DNA from: Anaeramoeba flamelloides
Taxonomy: Eukaryota; Metamonada; Anaeramoebidae
NCBI GenBank assembly: GCA_027625915.1
Contig: JANTQA010000015.1
Location: 2,170,001 to 2,234,000, forward strand
Length of the DNA stretch: 64,000 nucleotides
Reading direction: 5' to 3'
Below the pieces are notes generated by a model. That model ran no database searches, was not told where the DNA came from, and was given only the letters and a program-made list of their open reading frames with translations. Made by a program: the position numbers and the translations under genes. Positions 13,363-24,735 of the stretch are shown piece by piece. Every line of letters starts with the position of its first letter. Position 1 is the first letter of the stretch.

Positions 13363-15616
13363 AGATAAAGATAAAGATAAAGAAGATGATGATGATGATG
13401 ATTTAGTTAATATAAATAAAAAATCAAAGGAAAAGAAAACAAACAAAGAAAAACTTATTTTCGATTTAAATGAAAATAATAATGACAATTTGGTAAGAAT
13501 TGAAAGATATAAATTTATTAAACATTCAGATTTTGTTGAATCTGCCATTACAAAAAAGTATACATTGACAAAAATGCCTATAAATGGTAATAAATTATTT
13601 AATAATAAAGAAAATGAAAAAAAATATAAAAAAGAGCAATATTTAAAAAAAAGAATAAATCCGTTTAAATTGAATTCCCATTATTTGCAATTATATAGAA
13701 TAAATAAACCGCAAGATGATCAATTATCTCAAGAGAATCAAAACTTATTAGAAAAATTAAAAAGGGAGAGAAAGAAAAGAAAGAAAAAGAAAACTATCAA
13801 AACAACACAATTAATATCAAAAAAATCGGAAATTAAATTGGACGAAAGACTTGAACAATACATTCTATCTGTTCAATCCAAGTTAAAAATTTTGGCATCC
13901 AACAAACAATCAATTGGATTTCTAGATTTATTAAAATTGGAAGCATTGCGATTATCTTTGAAAATCCCGCCACGTTCAAGAAATGAATATTTTTTTAAAC
14001 AGAACCTAAGTAATAAAGATTTTAATCCACATAGATTCGTTTACCCGCGGAAACGGAAATTAATTAAAAGGTTAATGAAAAATCAAGTTTATAAAACTAG
14101 GCATTGCTCAAACAATAAATGCATTACGTCTACAGCTACTTCTTTGATAAGTTGCCATTATTGTTTTCATAAATTTTGTATCAATTGTATAAATAATAAA
14201 AAAAAATATTCTATTCCCGAATTTCTTTGGGAAAATGGTTCCACGGTCTGTAAAAAATGTTCAATTATATTAAAAGAACAATTAGCACAAATCAAATTGA
14301 TAAAAATGCATCAAAGACAAGATCACCTATTAACACTCCTCCCTAAAATTCCTGAACTTATCCGATTAAAAGGATTTTTAACCAAAAAATCCAAATATAT
14401 ACATAATTATTCAAATACTAGTATAATAAATGTATCTCTTTACCCAAAATCTGCAATTATAAATAATGTGCCGACAGATCGTCTTTCCCCAACAATTAAT
14501 TCAATATTATTTAGCCATGATTATGATCCTGATTCTTTTTGGTTTTCGAAAAAATCAATAAAAAATATACAAATGCTTTTAGTCCTTTCCTATAATACTT
14601 TTATTGACAAAATTGAATTAATAGTAGATAGATTTGGTTATCATGAAAATGATGTTCCTAAAATTATAATAAAGGGTGGTTTAAGGTTAAATAATTTGCA
14701 AAATTTGGGTGTTTGGGATTTGAAAAAAAATTATGTCAGTAAAAATAATTTGGAGAAGGATAATATATTAATTTTGTCAAACTCCAAATTATCGTATACA
14801 TTTAAAGAAAAAAAATTGATGAGAATAATATCTTTAGAAATATCAATTAAGAATGAAGATTCTGTGATTGGTATTGATAAAGATTTGGAAAACTTTGACA
14901 ATAGCAATGATGATGATAAAAACAATAATGATGATGACAGTAATGGTGGTGGTGGTGATGATGATGATGAAGATAACGGAAATAATGATAACGATGATAA
15001 CGTTCATAACGATGATGATGATGATGAAATTGAAAATAACAAAAATAAAAATAACGATCAAAGTAATCCTAAGGGTGAAAATAATAAGGGAAAGGTTAAT
15101 AATAAAATAATAAATACCAATCCAAGGATCCATTTAAAACAAATTAAAGTTTTTGGTAAACCAAAATTATCCTTTATTAAAAATATTTATACAGCAAATC
15201 AAAAAAAATCTTCAGAATATATTGGAAATATGTTAAATAAATTAAATCTCATTAAACCAACTAAATTTAAATTTAGGCCCTTCAAAAGAATTTTAGAGAT
15301 TGGCATCGATTTTAATCAAATAAACGGGTTTATGATTTTAATTCAACATGATGAAAAGGAAGGGTACCTTTCTCAGCCAAAATCCTGTCGTTTGAATATT
15401 TTAACGATAGATGGAATCACTTTATTAAATCAAACTAGTATTGGGTCTTTTGAAATACCCAAAGTTGATAATAATACTAATCTTTTTTATAAATTTGAAA
15501 AGGTATTCGAAGGGAATGTTATTTTATTTGAATTTTTAGATAATTATGGTGGAATGTCAACTAATCCTGGGAAAATTTCTTTTTTTTATGACAATAAACA
15601 TTCTAAAGATTTCTAA
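3229..15616 (+). CDS. SAC9: SAC9-like phosphoinositide phosphatase
   Basis: Four exons are inferred: 3229-3602, 6911-7024, 7187-7440 and 11418-15616, all with GT-AG borders and compatible phases. They give about 1646 residues, close to the 1630 I recall for Arabidopsis SAC9. The N-terminus carries a DTQLFRIDPDTGNL block like that of SAC9, then SGLHFYSETIDLTR and WCVVLLQGL blocks of the SAC domain. The catalytic CX5R motif reads CADSLDR, with Cys near residue 457, and has the CADSLDR form of SAC9 where SAC1 has CxDCLDR. A Cys-rich zinc finger of FYVE/PHD appearance spans about residues 1144-1194. Long Asn/Asp runs interrupt the chain at 12160-12250, 13240-13410 and 14885-15060. SAC9 hydrolyses phosphoinositides, PI(4,5)P2 being the reported plant substrate. 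Membrane trafficking is the likely setting. I see no WW motif. The family call is strong and splice sites are inferred. Confidence 0.9.
3877..3966. repeat. AAGAAA-type purine tract
   Basis: Low-complexity run of AAAGAAA units inside intron 1 of the SAC9-like gene. It opens a Lys/Arg-rich frame by composition alone and should not be taken as a gene. Confidence 0.85.
6030..6560. repeat. Short interleaved direct/inverted repeat cluster (R5)
   Basis: A unit around ACGAAAATCTATTGATTTTC, followed by AAATAAACAGAAAACTC, recurs several times in both orientations. It alternates with GAGGTTTTCTGTTTTATTTG and with GTGAAGTGTTCTAGG. Related pieces occur downstream of the SAC9-like gene (about 16030-16110), of BAG6 copy A (about 24985-25040) and of BAG6 copy B (about 48655-48810). 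Function unknown; the inverted order suggests degraded foldback elements. Confidence 0.6.
8325..9115 (-). mobile_element. TIR element of the ACACACC family, copy 2
   Basis: The reverse complement aligns end to end with 30035-30780 (once the element inserted there is removed), so this copy sets the limits of the family. Ends read AAATAAACCCCAATTC on one side and TAAACTCAAATTCAAATTTT on the other. A segment near 8655-8700 (GATATGATCTCTC then AACACACC) is repeated directly at 8884-8935, so this copy carries an internal duplication of about 230 bp. No coding capacity. Confidence 0.65.
9430..10020 (+). repeat. Dispersed repeat R4, copy a
   Basis: About 590 bp aligning colinearly with 34150-34740. 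Shared landmarks are CAGCCAAAAATGAA near the start, TCTCAATTTCTTTAGGAAA in the middle, and ATGTTCTATTTCTTCAATAA near the end. No protein coding is visible. In the second locus R4 directly follows an R3 copy. Confidence 0.55.
10330..11100 (-). mobile_element. Degraded LINE (non-LTR) reverse transcriptase
   Basis: Translating the minus strand gives three reverse-transcriptase motifs in the right order. The first is GDYPLSRLLF near 10640-10675, like GDPLSPLLF. The second is FNDDLILI near 10561-10585, the YADD catalytic box. The third is EFGMNPNIDKT near 10462-10499. The order and spacing fit LINE-type polymerases. The frame is interrupted many times, so it is an old dead copy inside the host intron. 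The clade cannot be assigned. Confidence 0.65.
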
Positions 15617-16498
15617 TAAATTTTTTATTTTGTTTATTTTTTTAGATTTACATTATTTTCAACAAAATATTAAGTATCACTGGTACTTTGTCCGTGTTTT
15701 TTTCTGAAAAAAATGACATTTGTATTTATTTATTGAGAGAAGGGAGTAATTAAAGAAAATTTCTCAAAATAAAAAAAACGAGAAAAGGAAAAATAATTAA
15801 AAGGTAATAATATAAAAATAATAACATTTGTATTACAATTTAAAAACTATCCACTTTCGTTCGGTTTTCTAGGATTTAAAAGTATGAGTGGGGTCAAAGA
15901 TGTTACTCGGTTCTTTTGAATTCTGGAAATCCTCTGTTTTCTTTTTTTTAATTTTATAAAATTAAAGAAATTTGCTTATTTATTTCTGTCTCTCAATAAA
16001 TAAATAAATAAAACTGTAATAGTTTGTTTTTTTTTTGATTTTTCTGTTTATTCTAAAATCAATAGGGTTTATGAATAACGCAGTAAACCTCTTTAGCTTT
16101 TTTTCCAGAATTTGGTAAAATATTTGTTTTTCTCTATTAATTTGAATTCTGGAAAAGCTAGTGGTACTTAATGGGATTTGGCAAGACTTCCCTCGAATTC
16201 ACAGGAGGGGTAAAAACTCTATAGAAAGATCATTAATAATAAATAAAAATCCCACAATTTGTGATTAATCATTGGTTTTCCTCGACTCTTAGAGTTGGGT
16301 TCAAGGTACCCAAATTTATATACAAAAGTACAATTTATATAATTTTTTCTTTTCATTTTGAAAAAAAAACAATTTTACACAAGTTAAAACTTTATTTGTG
16401 GTTAATAAAAACTTTAAAATTTTGATTTATAAATACTGGTTTAATCAACAATTTCTTTTTGAGAATGAGAGACTATTTTCTGGGTGTGTATATGTATA
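15617..16498. other. Intergenic 3' of the SAC9-like gene
   Basis: No gene is visible. It contains a block TTTATTGAGAGAAGGGAGTA near 15729, resembling one at about 62322 downstream of the CDC7-like gene. It also contains R5-like pieces near 16040-16100. A TTGAATTCTGGAAA motif occurs twice, near 15917 and 16141, and in reverse near 16105. Confidence 0.4.
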
Positions 16499-17040
16499 TA
16501 ACCCCATTCCAAAAATTTGGACACACCCAAAATCAAAAATAGGCAAAATAAAACTCAATTTATTGGATTTTTCCAAACGTAATATTAAATCACATCCAAT
16601 TTACTCAGTATTAATGATTTTATAAATAATTATTTTCATCCAAATAAAAGAAAAAAATATAAAACTCAAAAATAAAAATCGCTGTACCTAAAATAAGGAA
16701 ACAAGCTGAACAAATCAAATTTATTGTAAATCTGTTGAAATTTCACCAACAATTGTTGATCGGTCAAATGATAAGATAAAATCGACTAATTGTATTTGAT
16801 TTTTCTATTTTGTGACTACCCAAATTTAAGATAATATCAATCGTTGAAAATATTTTGATCAAACCAAACAAGTTACCTTATACAAAAAATGAAATAAAAA
16901 CAAAAACTAAAAGATGAAAAAATGATTTTCATATTTTGATAAAAAGCAAAATTATTTCAAATGCATTGAGAATTGTATTATTGTGATTCTTTGAACCATT
17001 TTAATTGTGTGGAGAATTTTGAATTTTAGTTTATATCACT
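16499..17040 (+). mobile_element. TIR element of the ACACACC family, copy 3
   Basis: The left end reads AACCCCATTCCAAAAATTTG then GACACACCC. The right end is near TTTTGAATTTTAGTTTATAT. The imperfect inverted termini and the internal block TTGATCGGTCAAATGATAAG match the other copies. About 540 bp, no coding capacity. Confidence 0.6.
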
Positions 17041-17639
17041 TTAAAGCCCTTGTCCCAGTTTAAAAGCAAAAAAATGTCCAATCTTTTGTCATTTTGTTTA
17101 AATTGGCTTTTTTGGAATATCTTTAAATTCTTGTTTTGAACCAAGTATTTGGATAGGTTTGAATAGTAATCATTTTTACCTTTCAGGCAGCCTTTTGGTT
17201 TTGGGGTTTTTGCATAAGGTGATTAAAAAAAAAATGATAAAAAAAGTACATTTTTTACTTTTATACTGGGAATTGGGCTTTTATAGTAATTTAAATTGCT
17301 ATTTCAATTATGAAATTATTATTTTCTATTTTAAGTTCAATTTTCAATTGTTTAAGAGGTAAATCATTTTTCCTCTAATAAAAAAATTCAAAAAAAAAAA
17401 CTATAACCTTTTATTATTTGCCAGATCTCTTGACTAAACATTCTTTGAAGTCAATAAACAGTTTATTGGTCGCAAATTAATATTTATTGAACATATAATT
17501 CAAAATTTCCTCAAATAGTATTTAGATTGACAAATAATTGTTTAGGAAGTAGGTACAACTACCATTTGTTAAATTTTTAGGGTGATAATCTTAATGAAGT
17601 AAGATTTTTGAATAATATCATATATTGTAACTTTTAAAT
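17041..17639. other. Intergenic, nothing recognised
   Basis: AT-rich sequence between a TIR element and an R3 repeat copy. The 67-codon open frame here has no similarity that I can recognise. Confidence 0.4.
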
Positions 17640-18780
17640 CAAAATAGCATTAATAATTTTATTTGTGAGAAGAAGAAAAGTAAATCAGAGTTGAAACTTT
17701 CAATTGTTCAATTTTTTGATTGACTTTTTACTTTTTATTAAATTAATGTTTTTATTAAATTATTTTTTTGGAATTGAGAAATGAGTTTCCAGTGAATACT
17801 TGAAATTATTTAAAGAATAAACAAAAAATATACTAGAATTTTCGTTCATTTTATAAAATTATTTTCTTTTAGAAGACCAAACAAGACAGATCACTCTTTC
17901 AAATAAATTTGTTGAAATCAAAAATGAAAAAAAAAAATATTTGACCAAAGCCTATTTTGAAGTTTTTTTTTTCTTTGTCTTCTTAATTTGGATGAGTTAA
18001 ACAAGTTATAACATTGGAACTTCTTATACCACTACTAATCAATATTAATTAATCAAGACCTTTATTTACCAATTTGCTTTCAAAATTCTTTTTTCAAATT
18101 TTTATCAAAAGAAACCAACACAAAGAATAATTTTTTCAAAGATGAAAGGAAAAAGGTTGAATTATAGCAATCAAAAAATAGATCCAAAAAATTCAACTCA
18201 AAGAAAAATAAAATCTTGTTTAAAAATTCAAAATAACATTGAAATTATTTTGAAATTTCATTTTTATCAAAAATAAATAATAATCAAATCCAAGTAAATA
18301 CCCCAATAAATCTTTATTTCTCAAGAGATTAGAAAAAATATAATCCTATTTTCTTTGACTAAATCTATAATGAGATGAATTAAATGAAAATATGAATAAA
18401 AATACATTTTTGGAAATTCTTTAAATATAACAAGTAATCTGAGTCTGATATTAATTTTTTTTAAATAAAAAATAAAAAATAAAAAATAAAATCAAGGAAT
18501 GAAGAATAAGTAATTGTATCAAATGTTACAGATAATATCAAGAAATCAATTTTTTTATTTTTATTTTTTCTTGATCAATTTTTTTTATTTTTTTGATTTC
18601 CATATTTTAATTCGATATAAATATATTCCACTAAGAGATATATTCCACTTTCGTCATAATAAAAATCTTAATGTCACTGGTTAAAGAAAGGATATAAGAA
18701 TGTTTTAGTTTGGATTAAAATTGGCAATCCAAAATTCTTAAAATGAACTTACCTACTTAATAATGAATGTTGTCATCTGT
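17640..18780 (+). repeat. Long dispersed repeat (R3), copy b
   Basis: Colinear with 2080-3190, including TTTTAGAAGACCAAACAAG near 17871 and AAATAAATTTGTTGAAATCA near 17900. It lies about 800 bp upstream of BAG6-like copy A, much as copy a lies upstream of the SAC9-like gene. Confidence 0.5.
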
Positions 18781-19344
18781 GAGTATAATTGAAAGAGGGT
18801 AACATAAGAATAGTTTAAGAGAAAAGGTTAACAAAAAACAAAATTGAAATCAGAGGTTATATTTAAAAATTGGAAAAAACAGTTGTCCAAAGTGTTTCTC
18901 AAAATATTTAATTCTCTCTTTTTACAAGTTTGAATAACAGTTTTGACAGCTTTTAGTTGTTACTTTTTTGGAGACCGAAGTAAAAAACTTCTCTTTTAAT
19001 TAGAGGATCTGATTTTAAGTGCCTACAAAAATATCCGACACTACAGGTGACTTTGAGTTATTTATTTGAAAAAATTAGATGTTTAATTGATTTAAGTGTC
19101 TTCGATAAAATCAATCAAATGAAAATCCCAGATTCACAAACAAACTCTAACGACCTTAAATCTAAGATTTCCAATTATCTTCAAAAATAATAACCTTAGA
19201 AAAATTTTGATTCAAAATTTAGAGATAATTCCAAGACCTTGAGTTATTTTTAAAAAGAGATTACTTAGAATTTAAAAAACTGTTTAATAAAATACTTAAA
19301 AGAGTGAATTAAATAGTTTGAATAGCAACTAATTAATCTGTTTT

Positions 19345-19584
19345 GGTTTCATATTTCAAAAAAAGCTCTCACTTTTTTCAAAAATAATATCAAAAGACTT
19401 TCTTTCTCTGGACTAAATTATGTTCTCAATAAGATCCTCAAAGCACACTTACAGTTATAACTTGTTTAAGTGTTTATTTATTGTTTTAAAACAAGTAAAA
19501 CTATTTTGGAGTTTTCATTTTTTTTTCTTTTTCATTTTCTTTTTCGTTATCACTTTAAATAACAGGAATTTTATTTCATCTTCA
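19345..19584 (+). promoter_or_regulatory. Conserved 5' flank of the BAG6-like gene (copy A)
   Basis: About 240 bp before the start codon are almost unchanged between the two duplicated loci, more so than the intron sequence. This is where the promoter and 5' leader should lie. It includes a long pyrimidine stretch near 19517-19548 just before the start. No specific factor site is claimed. Confidence 0.4.
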
Positions 19585-22500
19585 ATGACCGAAATCAACA
19601 TAGTTGTCAAAACTTTAAAAGGAAAGAATTATAATGTGAAAACTTCTTCGACTGTAACCCATTTCTTTTTTGTTTTTATTTTAACACCATCATTCTTTCT
19701 TTTCTCAAAATAAAATTTTTTTCTTTTTTCTTTTTCTTTTTCTTTTTCTTTTTGGCGCTTTGTGAACAAATTTTTTTTTGCTTTCAAAAGATCATGATCA
19801 AAAATTTCAAACTTCAATTGGCATCAATTACAAACATTGCAGCAGAAAACCAAAGAATTATTTTTGGAGGAAAAGCTCTTGAAGATACCAAGAAACTTTC
19901 TGATTACAGTAAAAATTTTTTTTTGTTTTTTTTCTTTCCTATCAATGAATAAACAAAACCATAATTAAAGACCGAAATTTAGAATAAAAAACACATATTT
20001 TAAAAAACAATAAACTAAAAAATTATAATTCCCACACCTCTCGATCTTACAATTTTGATTTATTTCAAAAAGCATCCTTTACAATCAAAAAGAAAAAAAT
20101 TCAATTTAAAAAATAATTCTTGCAAAAGTAAAAAAATATCAATTTAAAGCAATAACACCAAACTAAAACAAAAAATAACTCATTTTTTGGAACAATTGTT
20201 TTTTCAAGAGTGGTTAAAGATTTAAAATAAAGTTGTTACTGACTTTTCAAAATATTTTTTTCAAGATTTCTCTTTAAACTTTTCTTTTTTAATTAAGGAA
20301 AAATTTCAGATTTTTAGTTAGAATAAAATAACAACAATCAACTTGAAGTTTAGTCACGATTGTCTTTAAAACACTACACTAGAGTAAATATGAATGTTGT
20401 AAAAAATAGACTTTTTCCAATTTTTGGGATAAATGCAAAATTCCCTTGCATATATCCAAATTTGGGAAATAGTAAATATAATATCTGTGCATCTTAATAG
20501 ACTAATAATAATTTTAATCAAAAAATCGTTTGGCAAACAACAACTTTCAAATTTAAAAAAACAACATTTTTCAAACAAAGTATTGGTATTTGCCAAACGA
20601 TTTTATATTGAAAATACATTTGAGATCAAAAATCAAAACGGGCATTTTGTTTACTATTACCAAATTTGGATATATGCAAGGGAATTTTGCATTTATCCCA
20701 AAAATTGTAAAAACTCTATTTTTTACAACATTATATATTTACACTTGTGTTAATCCTACTTTAAAAAAAAAACTTTTGGAAAAAAAGCAATCCACAAAAC
20801 CCAACAAGTCATAAAAAAAAATTTCATAACAAACAATTGTAAAAGTGATTGTTTTCTTTAAGGGACTAGTCTCTATTAATTTTTTTTTTGACTAATAACT
20901 AAATAAGGAATCCTTATCTAGAAATATGTTTAAAATTGATAAAAAACAGTTTTTTTTAATGTTAGAACTTTTAGTTCTTATTTTTTTTTTAAAAATTTTT
21001 AAAATTTAGACAAAAACAGTGAATTTTGAAAATTTTTTTTAATAAAAGAAAGAAAAAATAACAAAAAAGAAAATTTTAATCTTGAATAATTATTTTCTCA
21101 AAATTAATATTTATTCTCATTTGGAAAAACGAAAAAATAATTTAAAACTATTGAATATTTTCTCTTTCACTTTTGTTCATCCAACTTGACTCTGTAAAGA
21201 ACTTAAATTATTTTCTCAATAATTACTTTTCATCAAAAATAGTTCTTATTTTTTTCTTTTTTTTTTTTCGACACCGACAAATACTTTTGGAATGATAATT
21301 TGGAAAAACTTTTTAAAACTTCAAATTTGACAAAAACAAAAGAGTGTAAACTCAAAAACTGATTTCAAGAAAAAAAAGAATGGTACAAGAAAACAAACAA
21401 ATCTTTTATTTAGAGTAAAGCATCTATTTCATATTTTTTTCGAATCAAACTGCTTTTCATGCAAATCCAAAAAAAAGCTTTTCAGGTTTATTTTTCAAAT
21501 TATTTTTTGTAGGTCTTCCACAAACACAACAAGTTTTTGCTTTCTTGCTCATATTTTTTTTAATTTTTTGTATTTTTGCAAAAAGTTAAAAAAAAGCAAC
21601 TTTCAAAAAAGTGAAAAAAAGGAAAAATTTTTCTATTTCTATAAAAACAATAACTAAATTTAATGAATATCATTTATCGAGATTTCATTGCTATACAAAG
21701 AAGTTTTTCACTTTGATTTCAAATCTAAGTAATTGGCAAAAAAAATCAAAATCTCTATTAAATTTACCTAAAAAAAATTTAATAGAGACTAGTCCCTTAA
21801 AATGTAACTTTTTTATTTTGAGTAATAAATTTTTTTTTGATACTCAAACAAAAATAAAGTAACACATCTTGGATAAATCATCGTTGGGCATTTTATTTAA
21901 GTAATAACAAATCACATGAATTTTTCAATTATAATTTTTTATAGTTTGTTTCTTTTTTAGTTGGAATAATGACAAAAAATTGAAGATAATTCCAAGATCA
22001 TAGTATCATTTTATCTTCTAAATTTCAAATCTTTGATATTTAATTCAATATTAGTTCTTTAAAAAAAAAAAAACAGCAAAGATCATAAAACAGAAAAATT
22101 TTATACAAGAATTCCATCCAATATTGAATTTTTACAAACTGCCTTTGTGTTATTTTTCAAACTTAATTAAAATTCTAAAAATGCCCAAAACTTTTAATTC
22201 TTTCTTAAATTTCAGAAATATAAAATATTAATCCTTGATACTTATTTTTCAAAAAAAAAATATATTCAAAAAATTATATCTTTGAGTTTTGAAAGTTATT
22301 TTGATACCAAAACAATTTGCAATCAAAAATAATTCGTTAAAAAAAAAAATTTTTCCCAAATACCAGATTTCATTCTCATAGATATATTGGCTTTTGATAA
22401 AATGAGAAAAAAAAATTGAGAATTAAAAGTTAATAATTTAAAAAACAAAGAATACATAACAATTAGGAAATAATATTAATGCTTTTTGCTTTTTCTTTCA

Positions 22501-24735
22501 AATTTTTTTTATTTTTCAAAAAAAAAAAAAAAAAGAAATTGTTGATGGAACTGCAATCCATTTAATTGAAAAACCAAAAAAAAAACCAACAACAAACCAA
22601 CAACAACAACAACAACGAAGAAACCAAAACCAAAATCAAAATCAAAACAGACAATCACAACAAAACCAAGGGCAAAATCAACAAACACCACAATTCCCAT
22701 TTCAACAAATTTTTTCATCTTTTGGAATTCCAAACAACCAAAACAATCAAAACAATCAAAATAATCAAAATAGTCAAAATAATCAACCAAATTCTTTTGT
22801 TTTCAACCCACTCCAATTAGATATGGGACAAATGTTTGAAGGGATTTCACAAATGTTTGGAGGAATGAATAATCAACAAAAACAACCAAACACGACAGAC
22901 ACAGCAGACACAGCAGACACAGCAGACGCAACAAACACAGCAGACACAACAAACACAGCAAACACAAACAACCACAAAAATGACAAATGAAAAAAATTAG
23001 TAAAGGGTTGAATAGAGTTGAAAGATTACTCAACACAATTGAACAAAATTTAAGAAATGGAAATGAAAATATGAATATTGAAAATGAAAATAATATTGAG
23101 AATGAAACAACTGAACAACAAACACAAAGATTATTAAATTCACTTGATAAATTGATTTCAAATTTCGAATTTTTAATTCCAAGTGTTGAAAAAATATCCC
23201 AAAGCATCAGAAGTGTTGAAGGAAATATTGAAGAAAGACAGAACAATTTAAGCCGAAACAGTGATATTTTGAAAACCTTTGGATACATTCTATTGCATAT
23301 CTCAACAATTATAAACAATGTTCAAATTCAAGAAAATTCAATAAATATTGGAGAAGGACAAAACACAAACGAACAAAAAGAAAAAAAGAAAGAAACAAAA
23401 ACAGAAACAAAAACAGAAAAAGAAAAGGAAAAGGAAAAAGAAACAGTTATTGACAGAAGAGAGCTTGAAGAAAAAGTTCATAAAAAGAAAAATAAAAAAG
23501 AAATTGTTGATATGGATGATCTATCTGATGAAGAGATTCTTGTAAGTGATGAAAAGTTGCAATTTTTCAATGGTGTTGATTTCCCATTAAGTTCAAAAAA
23601 AATCGATTATAAATTCACAAAAAAAGAAGACATTGTTTCATTGATTATAAAAACAATAAACATTAGTGTTGATAAAAATGATTTTAAAAGTTTTTCAGAA
23701 GGAAGTCTTGAATGGTTGACAAAATTAATACCAAACTTCCGAAAACTGTTAAAAAACAAGTTATTAGAAAGAGACTTTTCACCAAGGTCGATCGAAGAAA
23801 CTGCATCGATTATTGCAATCCAATTCGGACATATTTTGTCTCAAATTGAAATTCCCAAAGAAATATCCAAAAACATAAAAAAAAAAGGAAATGCTCCAAA
23901 AGAAATTGTTGTTGATGTTTTGAGAATTTTACTGCGAAGATTGTTCACATTCCTTCGTGTCAAGATCTCACCAATTTTATCTTCAAAACAAATCAGAAAA
24001 ATATTCACGTTTGGATTGATGGACTGTTCATTTTTATTATTTGAATGCTTTGGTGGGAATGATGAATGTGTTTCAGACTTTTTAGTGTTTATAATCAAAG
24101 AATTTTGTCCAGAAATCGGAACCATTTTTGCAAAATTCTGTGTTCCTTATGTCAACAAACTGATCCAAGAAAAAGAAAAAATCATTTATCGAAACAAAAA
24201 ACAAGAATGGCAAACACAACTCAACGAAAGAATCAGCGAACATTGGAGAAAAACGATGGCCAAAGACAAAGTCAAACAAAACTACCAACGATATAACCAA
24301 CCTTTATCCAGAAACTATGTTGTTGGAAGCAGTTTATCTCAACAAATGAAAATCGTGACAACTGCAACTGCAAACAAAACTCAAGATTATCTTGAAAAAA
24401 TCCTGAAGGCATCACTTAAAAAGATTTCAATCCCTTCCAATTCAATAAACTCAATTTGCAAATCAGTGACATCACAAAAGGACTTGGTTCAATCTTATCA
24501 AAAACAAGTTTTAGACCCTACGATTGCCTTTACAGTTTTAAACCGTGATAATTTCAAATTAGAAAAGAACAATTATGAAAGTATCCAAAATTTTCTCAAC
24601 AAAAATCTTGGTTTACCAATACCAATCCAAGATGAAAAACAAGATGAAAAACAAGATGAGAAAGAAGATGAAAAACAAGATGAAAAAGAAGATGAAAAAG
24701 AAGATAAAAATATTCAAATTGAAAAAGAAAATTAA
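19585..24735 (+). CDS. BAG6: BAG6/Scythe-like ubiquitin-domain protein, copy A (frame interrupted)
   Basis: Exons 19585-19653, 19791-19908 and 22536-24735. Residues 1-76 form a ubiquitin-like domain close to BAG6 (NQRIIFGGKALEDTKKLSDY, then VDGTAIHLIEKP, against human [20 protein letters not shown] and VGGKVIHLVERAP). A Gln/Asn-rich linker, a Lys/Glu tract, a helical middle region and a C-terminal block follow. The C-terminal block, with HW, Q and LSxxYxxG, resembles the BAG-similar end of BAG6. BAG6 is a chaperone of tail-anchored and mislocalised proteins that works with the proteasome. Compared with copy B, exon 3 has one extra A near 22879 and one extra A near 22990. The frame entering exon 3 therefore does not reach the 582-codon frame that begins at 22987. 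Either this copy is newly broken or the A-runs are mis-sequenced. Confidence 0.75.
19735..19754 (+). repeat. TTTTTC microsatellite in BAG6-like intron 1
   Basis: A short TTTTTC repeat serves as the pyrimidine region before the intron 1 acceptor. Copy B has more units (44020-44066), which accounts for the length difference of intron 1 (137 against 149 bp). Confidence 0.7.
20371..20750. mobile_element. TIR (foldback) element inside BAG6-like intron
   Basis: About 95 bp inverted arms surround a short centre. The left arm includes GTTGTAAAAAATAGACTTTT and TGGGATAAATGCAAAATTCC, and the right arm has their reverse complements near 20670-20730. A second inner inverted pair, AAAATCGTTTGGCAAA, lies at 20523 and 20594. 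Absent from copy B. Target duplication not resolved. It lies immediately beside the inverted intron segment. Confidence 0.75.
20858..21800. mobile_element. TTAA-flanked (piggyBac-like) non-autonomous element, family 2, copy 1
   Basis: Perfect inverted ends GGGACTAGTCTCTATTAA are flanked by TTAA on both sides (20858-20861 and 21797-21800). The matching position in copy B (near 44806, CTTTAAAATG) has a single TTAA and no element, which shows insertion with TTAA duplication. That target is the signature of piggyBac transposons. No transposase frame is present in the 935 bp interior. Confidence 0.85.

Larger units (their letters stand above)
19909..22535 (+). other. BAG6-like copy A intron 2, 2.6 kb
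   Basis: The donor leaves a single A that joins AA to code Lys, giving SDYKIVDGT across the junction. Compared with the 1.5 kb intron of copy B it has a TIR element (about 20371-20750), a TTAA-flanked element (20858-21800) and a segment in opposite orientation (about 20198-20365). The acceptor is unusual in following a long A-run instead of pyrimidines, in both copies. Confidence 0.75.

Noticed and set aside
13267-15133. Open frames of Ser/Leu, Ile/Val or Met runs overlapping the SAC9-like gene
   Set aside because: They are other-frame or antisense readings of the AAT/GAT repeats.
19420-19584. N-terminal extension of BAG6-like copy A from an upstream ATG
   Set aside because: The upstream frame is continuous in copy A, but copy B has a one-base length difference just before the start that breaks it. 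The extension is Phe-rich pyrimidine translation, and the ubiquitin-like domain starts at the inner ATG.
22509-23318. Antisense and shifted frames across BAG6-like exon 3, and their twins in copy B
   Set aside because: Low-complexity readings of the Gln/Asn and Thr-Gln repeats; the sense frame carries the family signature.
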